Of a stretch of DNA of 64,000 nucleotides, positions 1 to 13,817 are shown piece after piece; position 1 is the first letter of the stretch; each line of letters begins with the position of its first letter. The notes beneath the pieces were generated by a model that saw only the letters and a program-made list of their open reading frames with translations, was not told where the DNA came from and made no database searches. Position numbers and translations under genes: made by a program. This DNA comes from Gorsachius magnificus (lineage: Eukaryota; Chordata; Aves; Pelecaniformes; Ardeidae). The stretch spans positions 6,715,385-6,779,384 of the forward strand of contig CM067084.1 in the NCBI GenBank assembly GCA_034008185.1, read 5' to 3'.

Positions 1-75
1 TTTTCGCCAAAACGGCCCGAACACAAAAGCGGTGTGCAGCCCCGTCAAATCCATGTAAAGGTCGGTCATTATTTT
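1..75. other. CpG-rich segment at left window edge
   Basis: The first 75 bases contain six CpG dinucleotides, far denser than the AT-rich sequence that follows. On the minus strand an ATG at 69-67 opens a frame of 23 codons that stays open to the window edge. This could be the rim of a minus-strand exon or of a second small CpG cluster lying mostly outside the window. I do not recognise the peptide, and 23 codons are too few to call a gene. Confidence 0.25.
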
Positions 76-3000
76 GAGAAATACTCCTCCCTACACTGGC
101 AACAGATGCAGTTAAAATTTTCAGGTAAAAAGAGACTCTCTTGAGTGGCTTACCAATGATAAAAGCAAGTCAAGATTTCCAAAGCGTGCCAGATGTCTGC
201 CTGAGACTTGACTGGTTTAATTCTGCACGGTGTCAAACTAAAAAAACAGTGGGAGGATGGTTAAGACGCCTATCGCATGTAATCAGAGCTAATTATATGC
301 TATACATACCAGTCACAAAGATTCTTGCTGTATGGAGACGTATTACCTCTTTTATTAGTATGAGATTTTTCGGTGCATTATGCCATAGGGAAAATTATTC
401 TATGATAAAACTGCAACCCCACTAAAATCGAGGCAGAGTCTGTGTTTTTATGCACAGAGTATGCAGAATGGTAGGGACACAGAGACTACATGTGTCGATT
501 TATACATACAATAAAGCTATTCCTTTGCCTACATACTGCTGAGATGCCATTTTTCTCTTGCTTTAGACTTTTTCAAAGCATGATGTGGCTATCGGTATAA
601 ATTTGCATGAATCTGTATTCAAAAATACAGGTCCTACTGAAATTTAAATTCATCTAAGTTTTCCAATTACTTCAGCGAAAGTGGACTTTAAATCCACGTA
701 TGACTGCTTAGATCAAATTATCACTGCCGAGCATCATTAAGTAGTCTCTTAATATAAAACGCTCATTACCTCACACTGTACACTGTTTTCAGTACCAGCC
801 ATGGTTTCGCCTTTGTTGTTTTCCATCTGCACAAAATTGATGCTCATGAAGCACAGGAAAAGCCAACCAAGAGTTTTACAGAGATAACTTACTCAGCTAC
901 AGCTTTGAAGAAAGAATTGGGTTTTGTTTTCATCAGTTTAATTAGTTTGCATCTTGAACTATTTAGGGAAGTGGTTTTTTAATGTCTTTCATCACATGCA
1001 AAAGGTCAACTGAGCTTCAGTGAAATTACATATGTGTCAGAGTGGATTTTGCTCTCAAGAAACTAATACATTGTGTAGCTACTGTAACTTTGAAGTACTT
1101 GGGATTATTCATTTAGGACAGTCTAGGTGTCTAACCTAATTGAACATACTGTATGAGTGTTAGATATTTTAGAGCATAGCCATGTAACAATCTGTTTGCA
1201 TCAAACTTTGTATGCTTGCAAGGGCCTTTTGACTTAAAAAATTATACTGCCCATATCATACTCCTCTTTCAAAAAAAATCCTCTGTTATTACAGTGGGCT
1301 ACAGGAATGGACTCCAATTGCCTCTAGAATTTCCCTTGAGAACAAAACATAAAAGTACAGCTGAAAGTAGATGAGAAATGCTCTTGCTTCCCAAATGTAT
1401 GCTCAGAGCAAGGCTTATTTTTTTTTCAGAAATAGATAAAAGGGTGTTTTAATATTGGTTCTTAGTTTCAAGAAAGTCATGTTCTTGCTTTTTCTGTTGC
1501 ACTTCCCATCGCTAATTTGAATTACATGTTCTATGGGCTGTGTTTATCATTATCTGAGTATTGTCTAAATAGAGATTGGTTTGCTGTTTCTACAGTGGAA
1601 GGTAATGACGACTATCTATTCAGTTATCCGACACTGATAATACTTGACTTGGAAGTCATCCTTGCTGAAGCCTTCATGTTACATCCCTCCATTTTGAGGG
1701 GTAAACCAACAATAAATCTCCAAGTAATTACAACACTATATATTACCATATATATTTCATGCCATAGAACTTTCACCAAAACTGTTTCTGTAGTTTGCTT
1801 CTGAGAATGCTATGTGAGACAGTGGCAAGAAAACCCCTTATTAAAGTTCATGGTATAGCATTGTAAGCGCTGCGTAGAAGGCCACTTTTTCTACTACGCA
1901 ATACCTAATGTTCGTTTAGATTAAGTGCTTTTCTTCAGCCTGCGCTTCCTGTTTTACTTGCTTTCTGGTCAATTTTGGCCAGCACTTGCTTTCATTTGAA
2001 CTCTATAGCACAATAATAGGGGGGAAATTTTCCTCTTTGTTTATTTGAAGGAGATCCTGCCTGAGAAACAGCCAGGATGGCAACAAAAGAATCCATTACA
2101 AACCTCAAATGTACTTTGTATTGTTACAGTCTTAGAAATATTTTGTATTTCCAACTGAAATGTGTAGGGAAACAATCTCAGTCAGAATAGAATTACGTAT
2201 AGATAATTTACCATGGTTTGAAGTGTCAGGCTGCTACCAGAACATAGTGTTGGAACAGGGATATGGGAATCCTTGTCTGATTAAACTTCAGCCATCACTG
2301 CCTTACCTGACAGTAAGAATTTAAAAATCATTGCTGTGTCTTGGTGGTATGGTTGAGGCTCCAAAGTGCCATATTCAGGGAAATAAAATGCATGAAGCTA
2401 CACTTGTGAAACACCAGAACAAGTGAGAAACCTAATAGTAGTGAAATTGCACCTTCAAAATCCTGGGCATGGCTGAATGTTCTCAAAAAGGGATTTCTGC
2501 TCATGAGTCGTTTCCACATTTTTGAAAACATCAGTAATGTCAGTAATGCCAATGTTCCAAAATAATTTTTCCCCTCAAAAATATTTAATGTTATCAAAAG
2601 TATCAGATAGATGTCAACATAGCCAAACTGCAGAAAGGGGAGAAAGGATGAGAAGATTTGAAATACCAGGCAGAGCAATACAAGGAACCTTGCGCTATCT
2701 GTTGTTTCAGCTGGTTAAAGACTTTACAGTCAAAGGCTGCCAATCTAGTACATTTTGTGAACGCTGACTTGAATTTACAGGGGTTTGAAGTGACATAATT
2801 TTAATTTAGAAAACTGCTTCCTGGAAGTTGCATAGACAGAAGTAAAATAATGAAAGGGATACTACTGAAAGGACAGAAACTGAGCAGAAAAGCCTGAAAC
2901 ATTTACAGCAAATAGTGAAACATAGCAGATGCAGTATTATATTACTGAAGGTGCTAGACTATTCTTCATGCTCCTGTTTTTTAGGACATGGATTTAATTC

Positions 3001-6000
3001 CATAAATATTTCATGTTCGAGTTGGAATCGCAGCCAGAATACAGTCCCTCATTTTTTTTACCAGTCTGGCTTGATCAAGACAGGATGGAATTAGATTGGA
3101 ACAGGGTTTTGCTTATATGGATTGACTACTCTCTGGTGGAATTTTTCTGTCCTCCTCAAAATTATGAGAAATAGATTATTCCGATTTTAACGTTTCTACT
3201 GGCAGTATTCTTCAGCTGGGAGTGATCAAAAAATAGCTTTTCTAAATTGATATAAGGTGCCTAAAGAACCCTCAGCAATACATTTCCTTGAGACATTGTC
3301 AAAACCATGAGTTCCATATTTCTCTTTCCCATTTTGTTCAGCTTCTTTAAGTTAGGCAAATGAATGGAGTAAAGATCTGAAATATGAGAACAGATAGCAC
3401 AGCTGCCATTCAATATACAAAAACATCAGGAAATACATTCAGATTCTTAGGCTGAACTAGCATAGCAGCAATACCTTCCAGATCTACGAGGCACCTAACT
3501 GAGTGGATATGCAAATCAGTAAGACTGTGACAAGTGATGGGGAAAAAGGTCATTTAATGAATATGCTCTGGAGTCTTCTCTTACCAGAATTTCTCTGAGG
3601 GGTACATTTCAACAGTGTTAACCTGAAAATAAATCTAACCTGCTTGTTGAAAATTGTATTGTTGACACTAAGACCTTCTTGTTGAAACTAAGTGATTTAG
3701 ATTTAAGAATCTGCAAGATACAAGAAACTTCTAGTAACAATTTCCCGTGCAGAACAACCTTCTATGTCATATGATTATGCCAAATGACTGTTTTCCTGCT
3801 TTATAAAAAAGTAAGAGTATCTTCCCTCAAGAGACAAAACTGGTTTTTATTTGCTTGAAGTGACGGGTGAAGAGAGGCAAAAAGACACTCATGGTAATGC
3901 TAGAAATAGAATCCAGGTCGTGCAGTACGCTGAACCCTTCGCTAACGTGTGTGTGTACTACTTTCATGAAAATTGGGAAGTTGGTGGGAATAGCAACAGT
4001 GTAATGAAAGCAAAATTGGCCTTCTTTGCCTCATACTGGGAATTTGCCTACTTGCCAAGAACCCAGTGTTTTCAAGGACATTTTGCTCCTACATCAAGGA
4101 CTTCTATGAAAGTCCAAACAGGTTAATCAGCAAGAAGAAAAAAAGAGGAGTGATGTGATGTCACTGATCTGTAAGCAGATCTCGGCCTCAGAACTAATAT
4201 TATTGTTTCAAGCTTTTAAATGAGATGAAAAGATAAATTCCTGACACTCGAGCCTGTAATTTCGTGCACACTGTGCAGCCATTCAGGCCTGTGCAAAGTG
4301 AGTGGGTATAAAATACTGTCAAATCACCTACTGGAAACCAGGCCCTCAGAGCGGTGTGTTGCAGTTGTATTATGTGGTTTACTTTATGATATTAAAAGGC
4401 TACTGGAGTCTCCTGCCAATAAAACCATTAGATAGGTACTAGCTACATTTTCAAAGGTCTGCAAAATGTCTATCTAGACAAAATGGACAAGTACTCTTTT
4501 TTTTTTTTTTGCTTAAGTGTGTGTACATTTACACATTTGCACCTGTTATTTCCTCTTTTTCTAAAGCAAGCCAGGTATGTCCTTAAGCAGATCCAACGTC
4601 TTTGCACCCTTTTGAACAAATCTGCAGGATCCTGCGCCTATGCCAATTAAGTTTTATTCCTCTCTCTTCACTCATACTAGTAGAAATTAGAAGTTAACAG
4701 AAGCGCTACGAGGAAAGGGACGATGGAATCAATTCCCTTATCTGCACATTGCCCTGGGGACTGTATGTAGCTTATAAACTTTTAAAAGTATACTTTCATA
4801 AGATTTGCTTTGCTTATCATTTATATATCAGGCTGGATTTTCTTCCTTAAATTAGTTTCCCTCTCCCTGTGCCAGTCAATACTCCTTGAAAATGTAAGCA
4901 TGAATCTTAGCCTATTGCCAAGTGCTGGCAACCATCTCATAAGTAAATTTATTGTCACAAGGCAACATCTGTAACAACTCGGTTTTCTTTTTGACAGTGC
5001 TTCAAATATGGGTGGATGAATGCAATGCACCCTACTGTCCCCTTGCTGGTTGATAGAAAAATTTATCACATGGATGTATTCAGTGTTTCAGCTGATGAGA
5101 TTGAGAGTTGCAATGGATGTATGGAGTGCAGAGTAGCTCTTATTTTAGCAAATTAGCAATGATTTCGGTCCTGTGCAAGTAATTAAGTCTGAATATATTT
5201 GAACACAGTTCAATCTTTCTCTAATTGGGGGAGCAGGATTTGAGTCACTGTGGGGATCAGAATAGGGCAAGCAGGACATAATAAAAATAATAGCAAGAGA
5301 CAAACATGTCACGTGATGACTTAAAACAGTTCACAATGATTTTTAAACCCAGAAGGAAGTGGGTTTTTCACAGTGTTTTGTGAATTGATATATTTTCATT
5401 TATGAACACATTCTCCCTTGTGACACCTTAGCAGAAAGAAATTTAAACAGCAGCTTACCATTATAAAAGACAAATCAGAGTGACAAGCATGGCTCCCTAA
5501 GGATGAGAAAATCCTTCATCCTGGTTTGTACCGTTCAAAGTTCTGTTGTCCAGGACGTCTGGCAATTTTGACTGAAAGATTACCTGATTCCGTCATAGTT
5601 CAGAGCCTAATTTTCTTAAATCGCATCAGACCCCTTGGATAAATACCATCTGGTACGAACTACTTGGCATACCTCAGAGCATTAAATTCCTCTTTTTGGA
5701 AGAGGAGCAAATACCACAGCACACAGTGTTGATTGAAAATGTAATCTTTCCTTCTGTGGGCTGCTGTGGAATAGGTGATAACACTCAACCACAGGTGCTG
5801 ACTGAGTGACCACAACTCAGTGGGTCACTCGAAACCACCTCTTTGCTGTATTGGAGGAATGGGCAACTACAAGAGGAGGAGATTAAAAAGAAGGTCCTGC
5901 TAAGTAGTGTAGCTATGCTGTGAGTGGGAGTATATCCTCCTCCCGAGCTCCCAAGTCATTTGTGGCCAAGTGGAAAAATGGTTCAGTATCTGGTATGGCA

Positions 6001-8072
6001 AAAATCGTGTTTCCAGCTCTACCAAATAATTCTTACCTTGGAAATGTTTTGCTGTTGGGTGCGCAGTGAATCACTGAGCACTTTGACTATCATCATTCCC
6101 GAATGACCAGGAGATAATATTGGCAACTGGTGGATTAGTCTTAAGGCTCTCGGTAATAAACTTCTTATGAAGAGTCCACATCTTATCTCTGAAATATGCA
6201 CCCAGAGACACTTGTTACAAATTAATCAGAATTTATACGAGAGACCCAGTGAAGCTATATACTTGTCTGATTAAAGCAGCCACAAGATGCCCACAGCCTG
6301 CTTTTGCATAGCACACAACGCATTTAACTCCTGCCAAGTTCAGCTGTCCTACAAGGTTGGGGATCCCACATACATATTCTGTGTTACGAAGTGAAAAAAA
6401 TTCCTATATATGCCTTTGTTACCGTTTTCCTGCCTTGTATGTAAGAAAAGCCACTTTTCAGGAAAGGGAGAGAGGAAATGCCAAAGTTTGAGAGATGCTC
6501 AATAATGGAAAGCAAGAAAAAAACAAACAGGATGTTCCTGTGCGAAGAGACTCTGCTTATTGGTAACAATCTTCAAAGTGACTGACAGAGAAAATGGGAA
6601 AGCGTGGGAAAATGGAGACATGACAGTACTTACTTATAAATTATTCCCTGAAGCCAATTTAAAATATAGTGAAGATGCAGTATCTTTTGCCATGAAAATT
6701 AGAATAACTCTATTGTTGTCAGTAACAGGTAGACATCCCATTCAATTAATATGTGTTTTGGAGAGAAAGATGATTGGAGAGGTTAAAGATGAAGATGGTG
6801 AAAGAACCTCAGCGCTGCTGCCTCTCAGCAGGTACCTCCGCATGTGTGACCGGGTAGTGACACAGAGGTCAGATGGAGGTAAGATTTCTGACTTCACTTT
6901 CCAACTTCAGGAAAAGCAAAACCTTTAAGGCTGTTGTCACTTTCTCAGTGAGCTCAGGTCAATGGAAACATTGCAATCGCTTTCAGTGCAGTTTGAATTT
7001 CGTATTTAGCTTTTAATAAAAGCAGTAACCCACGTTCATGAAAAGCTGAAAGAAGTTTTCCCAGGGTTTCAGAACACAGCTAAATCCAGCCGGACTGGTA
7101 CCTCAGACAAGCTAAGGAGAAAAAGTAAATGTCAGGACACCCTCATAGGTTGCATTAATTTTTAAAACACCCATGTCCTGGTTTTTAGGAGTAAATGGCA
7201 ACTACAGTTGCTACATTAAAACTCAGGAAATGACACCAGAGATGCTTATTCAGCAGAAAAGCAGTAGAAGGCAAACTATTTTGCCATAAGATGACAGACA
7301 GACGTAAAAGGAAATGTCTTTCCTGCAGAAAGCATTTAAATGCCCATAATGTAGGTATTTCTCCCTCAATATTTTTCATTGCATTAGCGCAGCTGCTATG
7401 TGGAAACTGCCTGCAACAGTGAAGTTCTTTGTCTAGGAATAGCCCCTTCCAGGCTTCTAGATTCAACTAACAGGGATTTGATACCAATAGAGAGCTCAAA
7501 TAAAATTTCATCTTAATAGCAAAAGGTAGAGTAAACACTGAAAAGTTGGAATACTGAGCATCAAACTTCAGGGAAAAGTGGTACAAACCATTTCCTTACC
7601 AGATGAAACAGCTGTTGACAGAAATATGCACCTGGCAAGTCAGAGATTTTTGAAAGTTAGGAATCTGCACATTGTGGGCTTTGATGTGGGCATGGAATTC
7701 ATTTGAAGAGATCCAAAGATCTTTTAACAAGGGCTTGTTAAAAAACAGACATATAAATATACATCCTGGGTGTAAAAATACTATGTTAAAAGACATACAG
7801 GAGTATTTTAAAAATTGCAAAAATAAAAACATGGCCAAAACTGGATTCTGAAATTAATAAAATCTCTTTTATATATGCAATTGTAAAAAAATATCTAACC
7901 TGCAGTATTAGATAAAAAAATTTCAAGAGCCTCACACACTCAAACTTCCTATTTTTGAAACTGTATCATAAGCAATCAGAGGGGAACCCTTTAACTTCTG
8001 AACAGTCCAGGCACTTTCACATTGAACCAGGCTATTAGCTCTGTCCATTTTTGAACAGTCCATTTTCAGATT
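76..8072. other. Intergenic, nothing recognised
   Basis: AT-rich, CpG-poor sequence with many short chance reading frames, the longest about 120 codons. None shows recognisable protein motifs, and I found no flanking splice signals that chain into a gene. No tRNA, snRNA or clear transposon was identified. Old, diverged repeats may be present below the level I can recognise by eye. Confidence 0.5.
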
Positions 8073-8106
8073 CAGATAGTGCTTAACATCAGATCGTGCT
8101 TAACAT
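8073..8106. repeat. Tandem duplication, 17-bp unit, 2 copies
   Basis: Two adjacent 17-bp copies (8073-8089 and 8090-8106) differ at one base, with core GTGCTTAACAT. This is a small local duplication in intergenic DNA with no sign of function. Confidence 0.8.
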
Positions 8107-9437
8107 CATTCAGTATAATTTCAGCAAACCTTTTAGCAAGAGTCAATTTGTTAGCATTACCCATTCTGTCTGACACTCAGAAATGGAAAGGATTGCACAT
8201 GAGCGTGCGACTGTCTGATAGAAATGGTGTCTCACTCATACATGAGTGACAGAAATGTATTCTGACTTCTCTGTTCTTTCTTCTTGACACTTTGTAATGA
8301 AGATCCTTGTATCAGATAAAAGGAACCCAAAATTAGACACATTTGCATTATAAAAAGGGGAGGGTGAAAATGATTGTGAACACAAGCAAAGTTCTAAAAA
8401 GGCCAACAATGATACACTGACTTGTCCAAAACCAGTGAGATACACAGTAGAAAATGAGACAGGTTCTGGGGGGAAGGCAACAGTTTGTTTCAGTCATCTT
8501 CAGAGATGACATCACCACAGAAATGAGGTAGATATTGAGATGGAATGGAAGGAAGAAAACCTGAGTGTATCGGCATTTTCATCCTTTTCTCCCCATGACA
8601 CCCCCACAATTAATACCACACAGCTCATTAGATCACAAAAGGACTGCTAGGTGCTTTCCTTAGCAGTGTCCCTGTAGCCCTATGAGATTTCCCATTGTCT
8701 GATTATGCTGAGCCAATTAAATAATCAGCACCCAGTTTTGTGGAGACCACAAAAGAAAAAAAAAATCCAGATAAAAGGTACTAGGATGGCCTTGACTTCT
8801 GCAGGAACTGGAAGATCCATATGACTAACCGAGGTGTTAAACCTGACTCTTCATCCCATGAAGAAAAATAAGTGGGAAATTTTGTGTACATATGTGTTGC
8901 ACATAAAGCTTGCTGTTCCCATATAAGTTCACTTATATAGATTCTGTCTGACACTTTGGGAAGAGATGTCAAGAGAAATGTTACCTGGGCATTTTGGATC
9001 AATCAATGCTGCGTTTGACATATTGTTTTACTGGACTTCAGTCAAAGTTGTGATTGTTCTCTTCTGCCCTCTCAGCCACTCCATGTTTTGTATAAACTTT
9101 TTCTTCCATTTGTCTCCTCCTACCTTTTTCTCCCCCTTGTATTATATTCTTATATTTGTTTTCTCCCGTGGTCCCTTGGAGCTGTCAGATCCCTCAGATA
9201 CACTCTGCCATGCAGTGCTGAAACAGAGAAGCTCTACCCAAACCAGCCTCGATAAGAAAACAAAAATCTGCATTTTATAGTATCCATTTATCATCTCTTT
9301 TCATGTGCTTATCTTGAAAGTTTTTTCCTTCTGCTTCTTACACAGATATACAGTCACTATCTTATAGAGTCCCCTTTCTTCTGTTGCAGGGCCTTGGAGC
9401 ACAACAGTACAGAACATACAATATAATTCTAGACTAC

Positions 9438-9453
9438 ATATATATATATATAT
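9438..9453. repeat. (AT)8 microsatellite
   Basis: Eight uninterrupted AT units. Likely polymorphic; no regulatory context was seen. Confidence 0.85.
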
Positions 9454-10960
9454 GCTGCTTCTGACCTTACTTTCCAGTCCTCTCCTATGGCTCTGCCTTC
9501 TGATACCTGTGCATTGCCCAGAATATAAGATAATCTTTATGTAGGAGGGTGGACTTAACAACATGTCTGAGATGGTTTGACAAACCCTGATTCCTAACTT
9601 GCAACCAAGGTGCAAGACAGCGGAAGGAAAAGAAAGGTGAAAACATTGCAAAATATATCCCAGGACCTCAAATGGAAAATGAAATCCCAAAGGAAAATAG
9701 CAGAGGACAAGAAAACAAAAATATTCTGCCCAGAAACTGATAAATAAATAAATAGGCAAATTACATCAAAAGAAATAATGAAAATATCTTACCGTGGTTT
9801 CCAGTATCTAACAACACACCAGGTCCCTTAGCCAACAATTCATTAGCATTTTTTAGGCATGGGTCAAAACTGCAGAGTACTGGTATCTGAATTAGAAACT
9901 TTTCTCACCTCAGAAATTAAAAGATGTTCCTGTGCAGCGATAGAATGTGATTAAAATGAAGGAAATTCAGTGGAGCGCTACTGTAATGCCCTGATCAGTG
10001 CATGCTGTTTTGTCACACCACGTATCTGCTTGATAGAAATATCCTCTAATGTTTATTTCATATCATAACTGATTTTTTAATACTGACACAAAATTGTGCT
10101 GATTTGTGTCGATTTGCTTAGCTGCTGAATTGGAGTAGAAGTAGGAGATGTAATGAGAATGAATATGTGGAGCACTGTACACAAAAGAAATTGACAGTTC
10201 AAGAGAAACAGACCCAATCAGAGCATAAACATAGCCTTAAATATTATTAAAATGGTACATTGAGTCATTCATGCCACTTGATTACTTTAACATTTCTAAC
10301 CATATGGGACAAGGACTTGACATGAAGAATGGAATGGCTTTTGCACAATGGACTATTCAAATTGAAAAATTGGCCAAGTGCATGACGGGCAATTTGCCTT
10401 CCTTTGAAGCATCTTGAATTTGCCAAGCAGAGTGGAGAATAGGTTAATGGAGCATGGCCTTCCTATTAAAACTGACTGCAGGAGGGCATTGTTCCAAACA
10501 CAAATTTGGTTAAAAATGTATATGTTCTTCTGAGCTTCCATATGTTAAAAAAATCACAAGTCGCCTGATTTCTATTGAAACTTATTAATTTTACATAGCC
10601 TGATTTTTAGTGCTGCACTCTGATTTACAGATGACCTCAGAATAACAATAATTTATTATGAGAATGAGTGAGAAGAAAAAGAGCTGTTCTGAAATCTAAA
10701 AGAGAATAGTGGTGTTGTTTTATATGTCACATTTCCAGCTTGCTTTGCTAGAACAAGATCATGTGAGAGGAGGCTGTTTGTCTAAATTGCCACGTAAACA
10801 AGCAAGTAAGGCGTGAAAATTTGTGTAGCTGAGAAACGTGGTGGTCTTGCGACACAAGAAGGACTTCTAGCTAAAATGAAGGGAATAGTCTTGGGAAACC
10901 AGAGATACAATTCCATGATCACTGCCTGTATTATCTTTCAGCAAGTATAATGCCACAAAC

Positions 10961-10994
10961 CTACTTAGCTCACAGCCCTACTTAGCTCACAGCG
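10961..10994. repeat. Tandem duplication, 17-bp unit, 2 copies
   Basis: Two adjacent copies of a unit beginning CTACTTAGCTCACAGC (10,961-10,977 and 10,978-10,994) are identical except for the last base. The near-identity suggests a recent replication-slippage duplication. Confidence 0.85.
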
Positions 10995-13781
10995 ATAGAG
11001 CCTCTTACCCGAATTAACCCAAAATAAAGAAATAAAAAACATTTAAACCTTTTTACAGGCAAAGGCCGGGCTGGAATGGATAAATATCCCAGAATTACAT
11101 CATTGTCCACTGCTGCCTTTGTGGCAGAAAAAGGGCAAGGCAGGGCATCTAGCGTGCTTACCTGGCTGCCAGTTATCACTAATCCTCTCCCCAAATTTAT
11201 ACGCACCTATCTTGAAAGTAGTGAGGTGTTTTACCTGCTTTTCTCTCCTCCTTTGTTAGAGAGCTACTGTAGAACCTTACCTCTTTGTCCAAATAACTAA
11301 TTTTCCATGGCCGGCCCCCCACTGAACACCATTGTGGTCGAGTGACTACATGCAGTAATGCAGCACCATACAGCTGATGCGTGCATGCCATTTTTTCATT
11401 CAGGGCACAGGCTACAAAACTACCACAGTACTAAATGCAAAGAGCCTTTACAATCCATCTACCTCCGAGTCATTTACATCATAATTATTTAATTACTTCA
11501 GAGCTCGGGTGAACATCCTGCAGTGAGCAGTTATAGGAGCAAAGCAGACTATCACAGTGCCTAACTTCTGGTATCTGATTTAAGTAATGAATTAAGAGTC
11601 TGTCTTCCTGGCTTCTTTGGAGAAAGAATGGATCTCAATGGAGAAAAGGAGTGGCTCCTCCAAAGAGTCATTCTAAATGTTCATGTTAGGGAATATAACA
11701 AAAGCTTTCCAATTTAGCCACCTGTATTTGGTCCTTAAAGTCAGGTGGTGCATTGTAGGCAGGAAGGGGAAGCTCTAAAAGAAACTGTAAATCCTTGCTC
11801 TGACAGAAGATAAAACTTTCTATCAGCAACGAAACAGAGATGGGAGAGTTTTAGAATTTGGTGAAACACAGAAGTGCTGAGGTCATTGTATTTTAACATG
11901 GATTTTATGTGATGTCATAACTGAACTAATGGAGGACATTTATAGCTGCTAACACAACTTATGATTGTGCCTTGGTCCTTTTTACTAACAAATTGTATTT
12001 TAAAACCTTGAAGTAGGGACAGAATTGAAGGCAGACTGAGGCAATTATTTGGATCCAGAGCTCACTTTGCAAACACTGGATTTCTCTTCTTAAATACATT
12101 GCCAATCATTTAATTTTTAGCAAGATAAAAATAACTTACAACTCAAAAATTTATGTTACTCTTCTTGATATTTCCTTTTTCCTTTGTGCTTTTCTTTTTC
12201 TCCTTCATTAAAAAAAAAAAGTGTATAAATGCTTTTTTATGTCTGTTCTATATATGCTATATATATAACAATTTATGCAGAGGTTTTAAAAGAACAATCC
12301 TATCTGATAGCCTCTGAGCTGGTATCAAACGTCCTTGTTGGGAAAAGAGACAATTCAACTTGATAATTCTTGTTTTTTTGTTAGAGTCAGTTCATTGAAA
12401 CAGAAGAATTTACAAACATGGAGAGAAAGAGGTCAAAGGCTATCAGGAGTGAAGAAAAAACAGCTACTGGCAATGGTGCTTGAACTTCAACCATTGGTAA
12501 GTCATGCCGAACAGAAAAATAGAAGTTTTGCTTTTCTGGCTTTATCTAAGTTTTTCTGTACTTTCACAGGCATATTAGAGGCATATTAAGCACCTTGAGA
12601 CACCAGCTGTTATTAGAATCCATTGCTGGAAGTGAGCTTTTAAATGCCAAAAGGGTTACTGTAAGATTTTTTCTGACTCCTGTCAGATTTGGACACTTCC
12701 TTAGGAGAAAGAAGCAAGGAAAACATAGGTAGAGGATGCAAGGAAGAGGGTGAAAAAGAAACATATATCCTAGAGATGGTACATGAGATTACCGTCTTCT
12801 GACAGAAAACTCAGGAAAATGCTGATGGCATTTGGTTCAACATTTGCATCTGTCAGCTTCAGATAAACAAAAGCTTAACAGCATTATGGCAAGTCCAGGG
12901 ATGGAATATACCAGATTATTTTTTAATAGTGAAAAATCCAGAAAGATGTTGGCCATTTCTAGCTATATCTTATAATAAAAGGAAGCTTCCACTAACCAGT
13001 TTGGAAATTTAATGAAAATTCTGGCTTCATACTATTTTATAAGCTCTTCAAAGGCCTTGAATAGTTTTAAGTGGCAATTATTTCCATCAGACCACTCACA
13101 GGCATTTTTTCTTGTTCCAGTATGTGGCTTCATTATAATATAAAATTATTCAATATATTTGCAAACTAAACATATTTTCAAACACTTACCCTCTTTTCTG
13201 GACATTTAAAAACCTCCGTCTAGACTACTGGTTACCATTCTGTTGCTGTTCAGAGCTGCAGAGGTAATGTAGCTGGATGGCATGTAGATGGGCAGAAGAA
13301 AATTGCCCTGATTCAGATTGCATCTGAACATCACAGCATGTGGAGCCACTCCGATGATTTTAGCTTCAAAATGCCATTTTTTATTAAGAAAGTGCTTCTG
13401 TCCTCAGTGTTTACATAAGATAAACGAGAGTTTATGGGGATAACAAAACATCTTTGCTTAACTATGAGACCATCGTTTATGGTAGACAAGATTTAATCTC
13501 ACTTCAGGTGCTAAAGAGTTATGTTTGAGTCTTGTCTGGAGAAATCTGGAGCAGGACATCTCTTTTAAAGCATATTAAAAATCTCTTTCTGCACAAAACT
13601 AGTTCCTATGTACTTGCCTATTGTAGGACATGCATACCAAAAAGGGATCACACCTGCATTTGCTGATGACTGACTACAAAGTAAAATGCTCTTTTAAATA
13701 TGGAATTACTGAAACAAATAGTGGCTTTCTCATACTTTCATTTCAGGAACTAAATTCCTTACTCTTTTTTTCCTTTCCTGC

Positions 13782-13786
<5 letters not shown>

Positions 13787-13815
<29 letters not shown>
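13787..13815 (-). repeat. 29-base T homopolymer (poly-A on minus strand)
   Basis: An uninterrupted run of 29 T. Read on the minus strand it would be the 3' poly(A) tail of a retroposed sequence whose body lies to the right, from about 13,816. No AATAAA was seen within 80 bases of the tail and no clear target-site duplication was found, so it may also be a simple expanded homopolymer. Confidence 0.7.

Positions 13816-13817
<2 letters not shown>

Larger units (their letters stand above)
8107..13786. other. Intergenic, short repeats only
   Basis: AT-rich sequence without a supported gene. It includes an (AT)8 microsatellite at 9438-9453 and a 17-bp tandem pair at 10,961-10,994. A 152-codon minus-strand frame at 9301-9759 is low-complexity, hydrophobic, and runs through the AT microsatellite, so it was not called. 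Confidence 0.5.

Noticed and set aside
5804..5831. Short inverted repeat around GAGTGACC/GGTCACTC
   Set aside because: Arms of only eight bases are expected by chance in a window this size.
9301..9759. 152-codon minus-strand frame
   Set aside because: Low-complexity hydrophobic translation that passes through an AT microsatellite, with no homologous motif.
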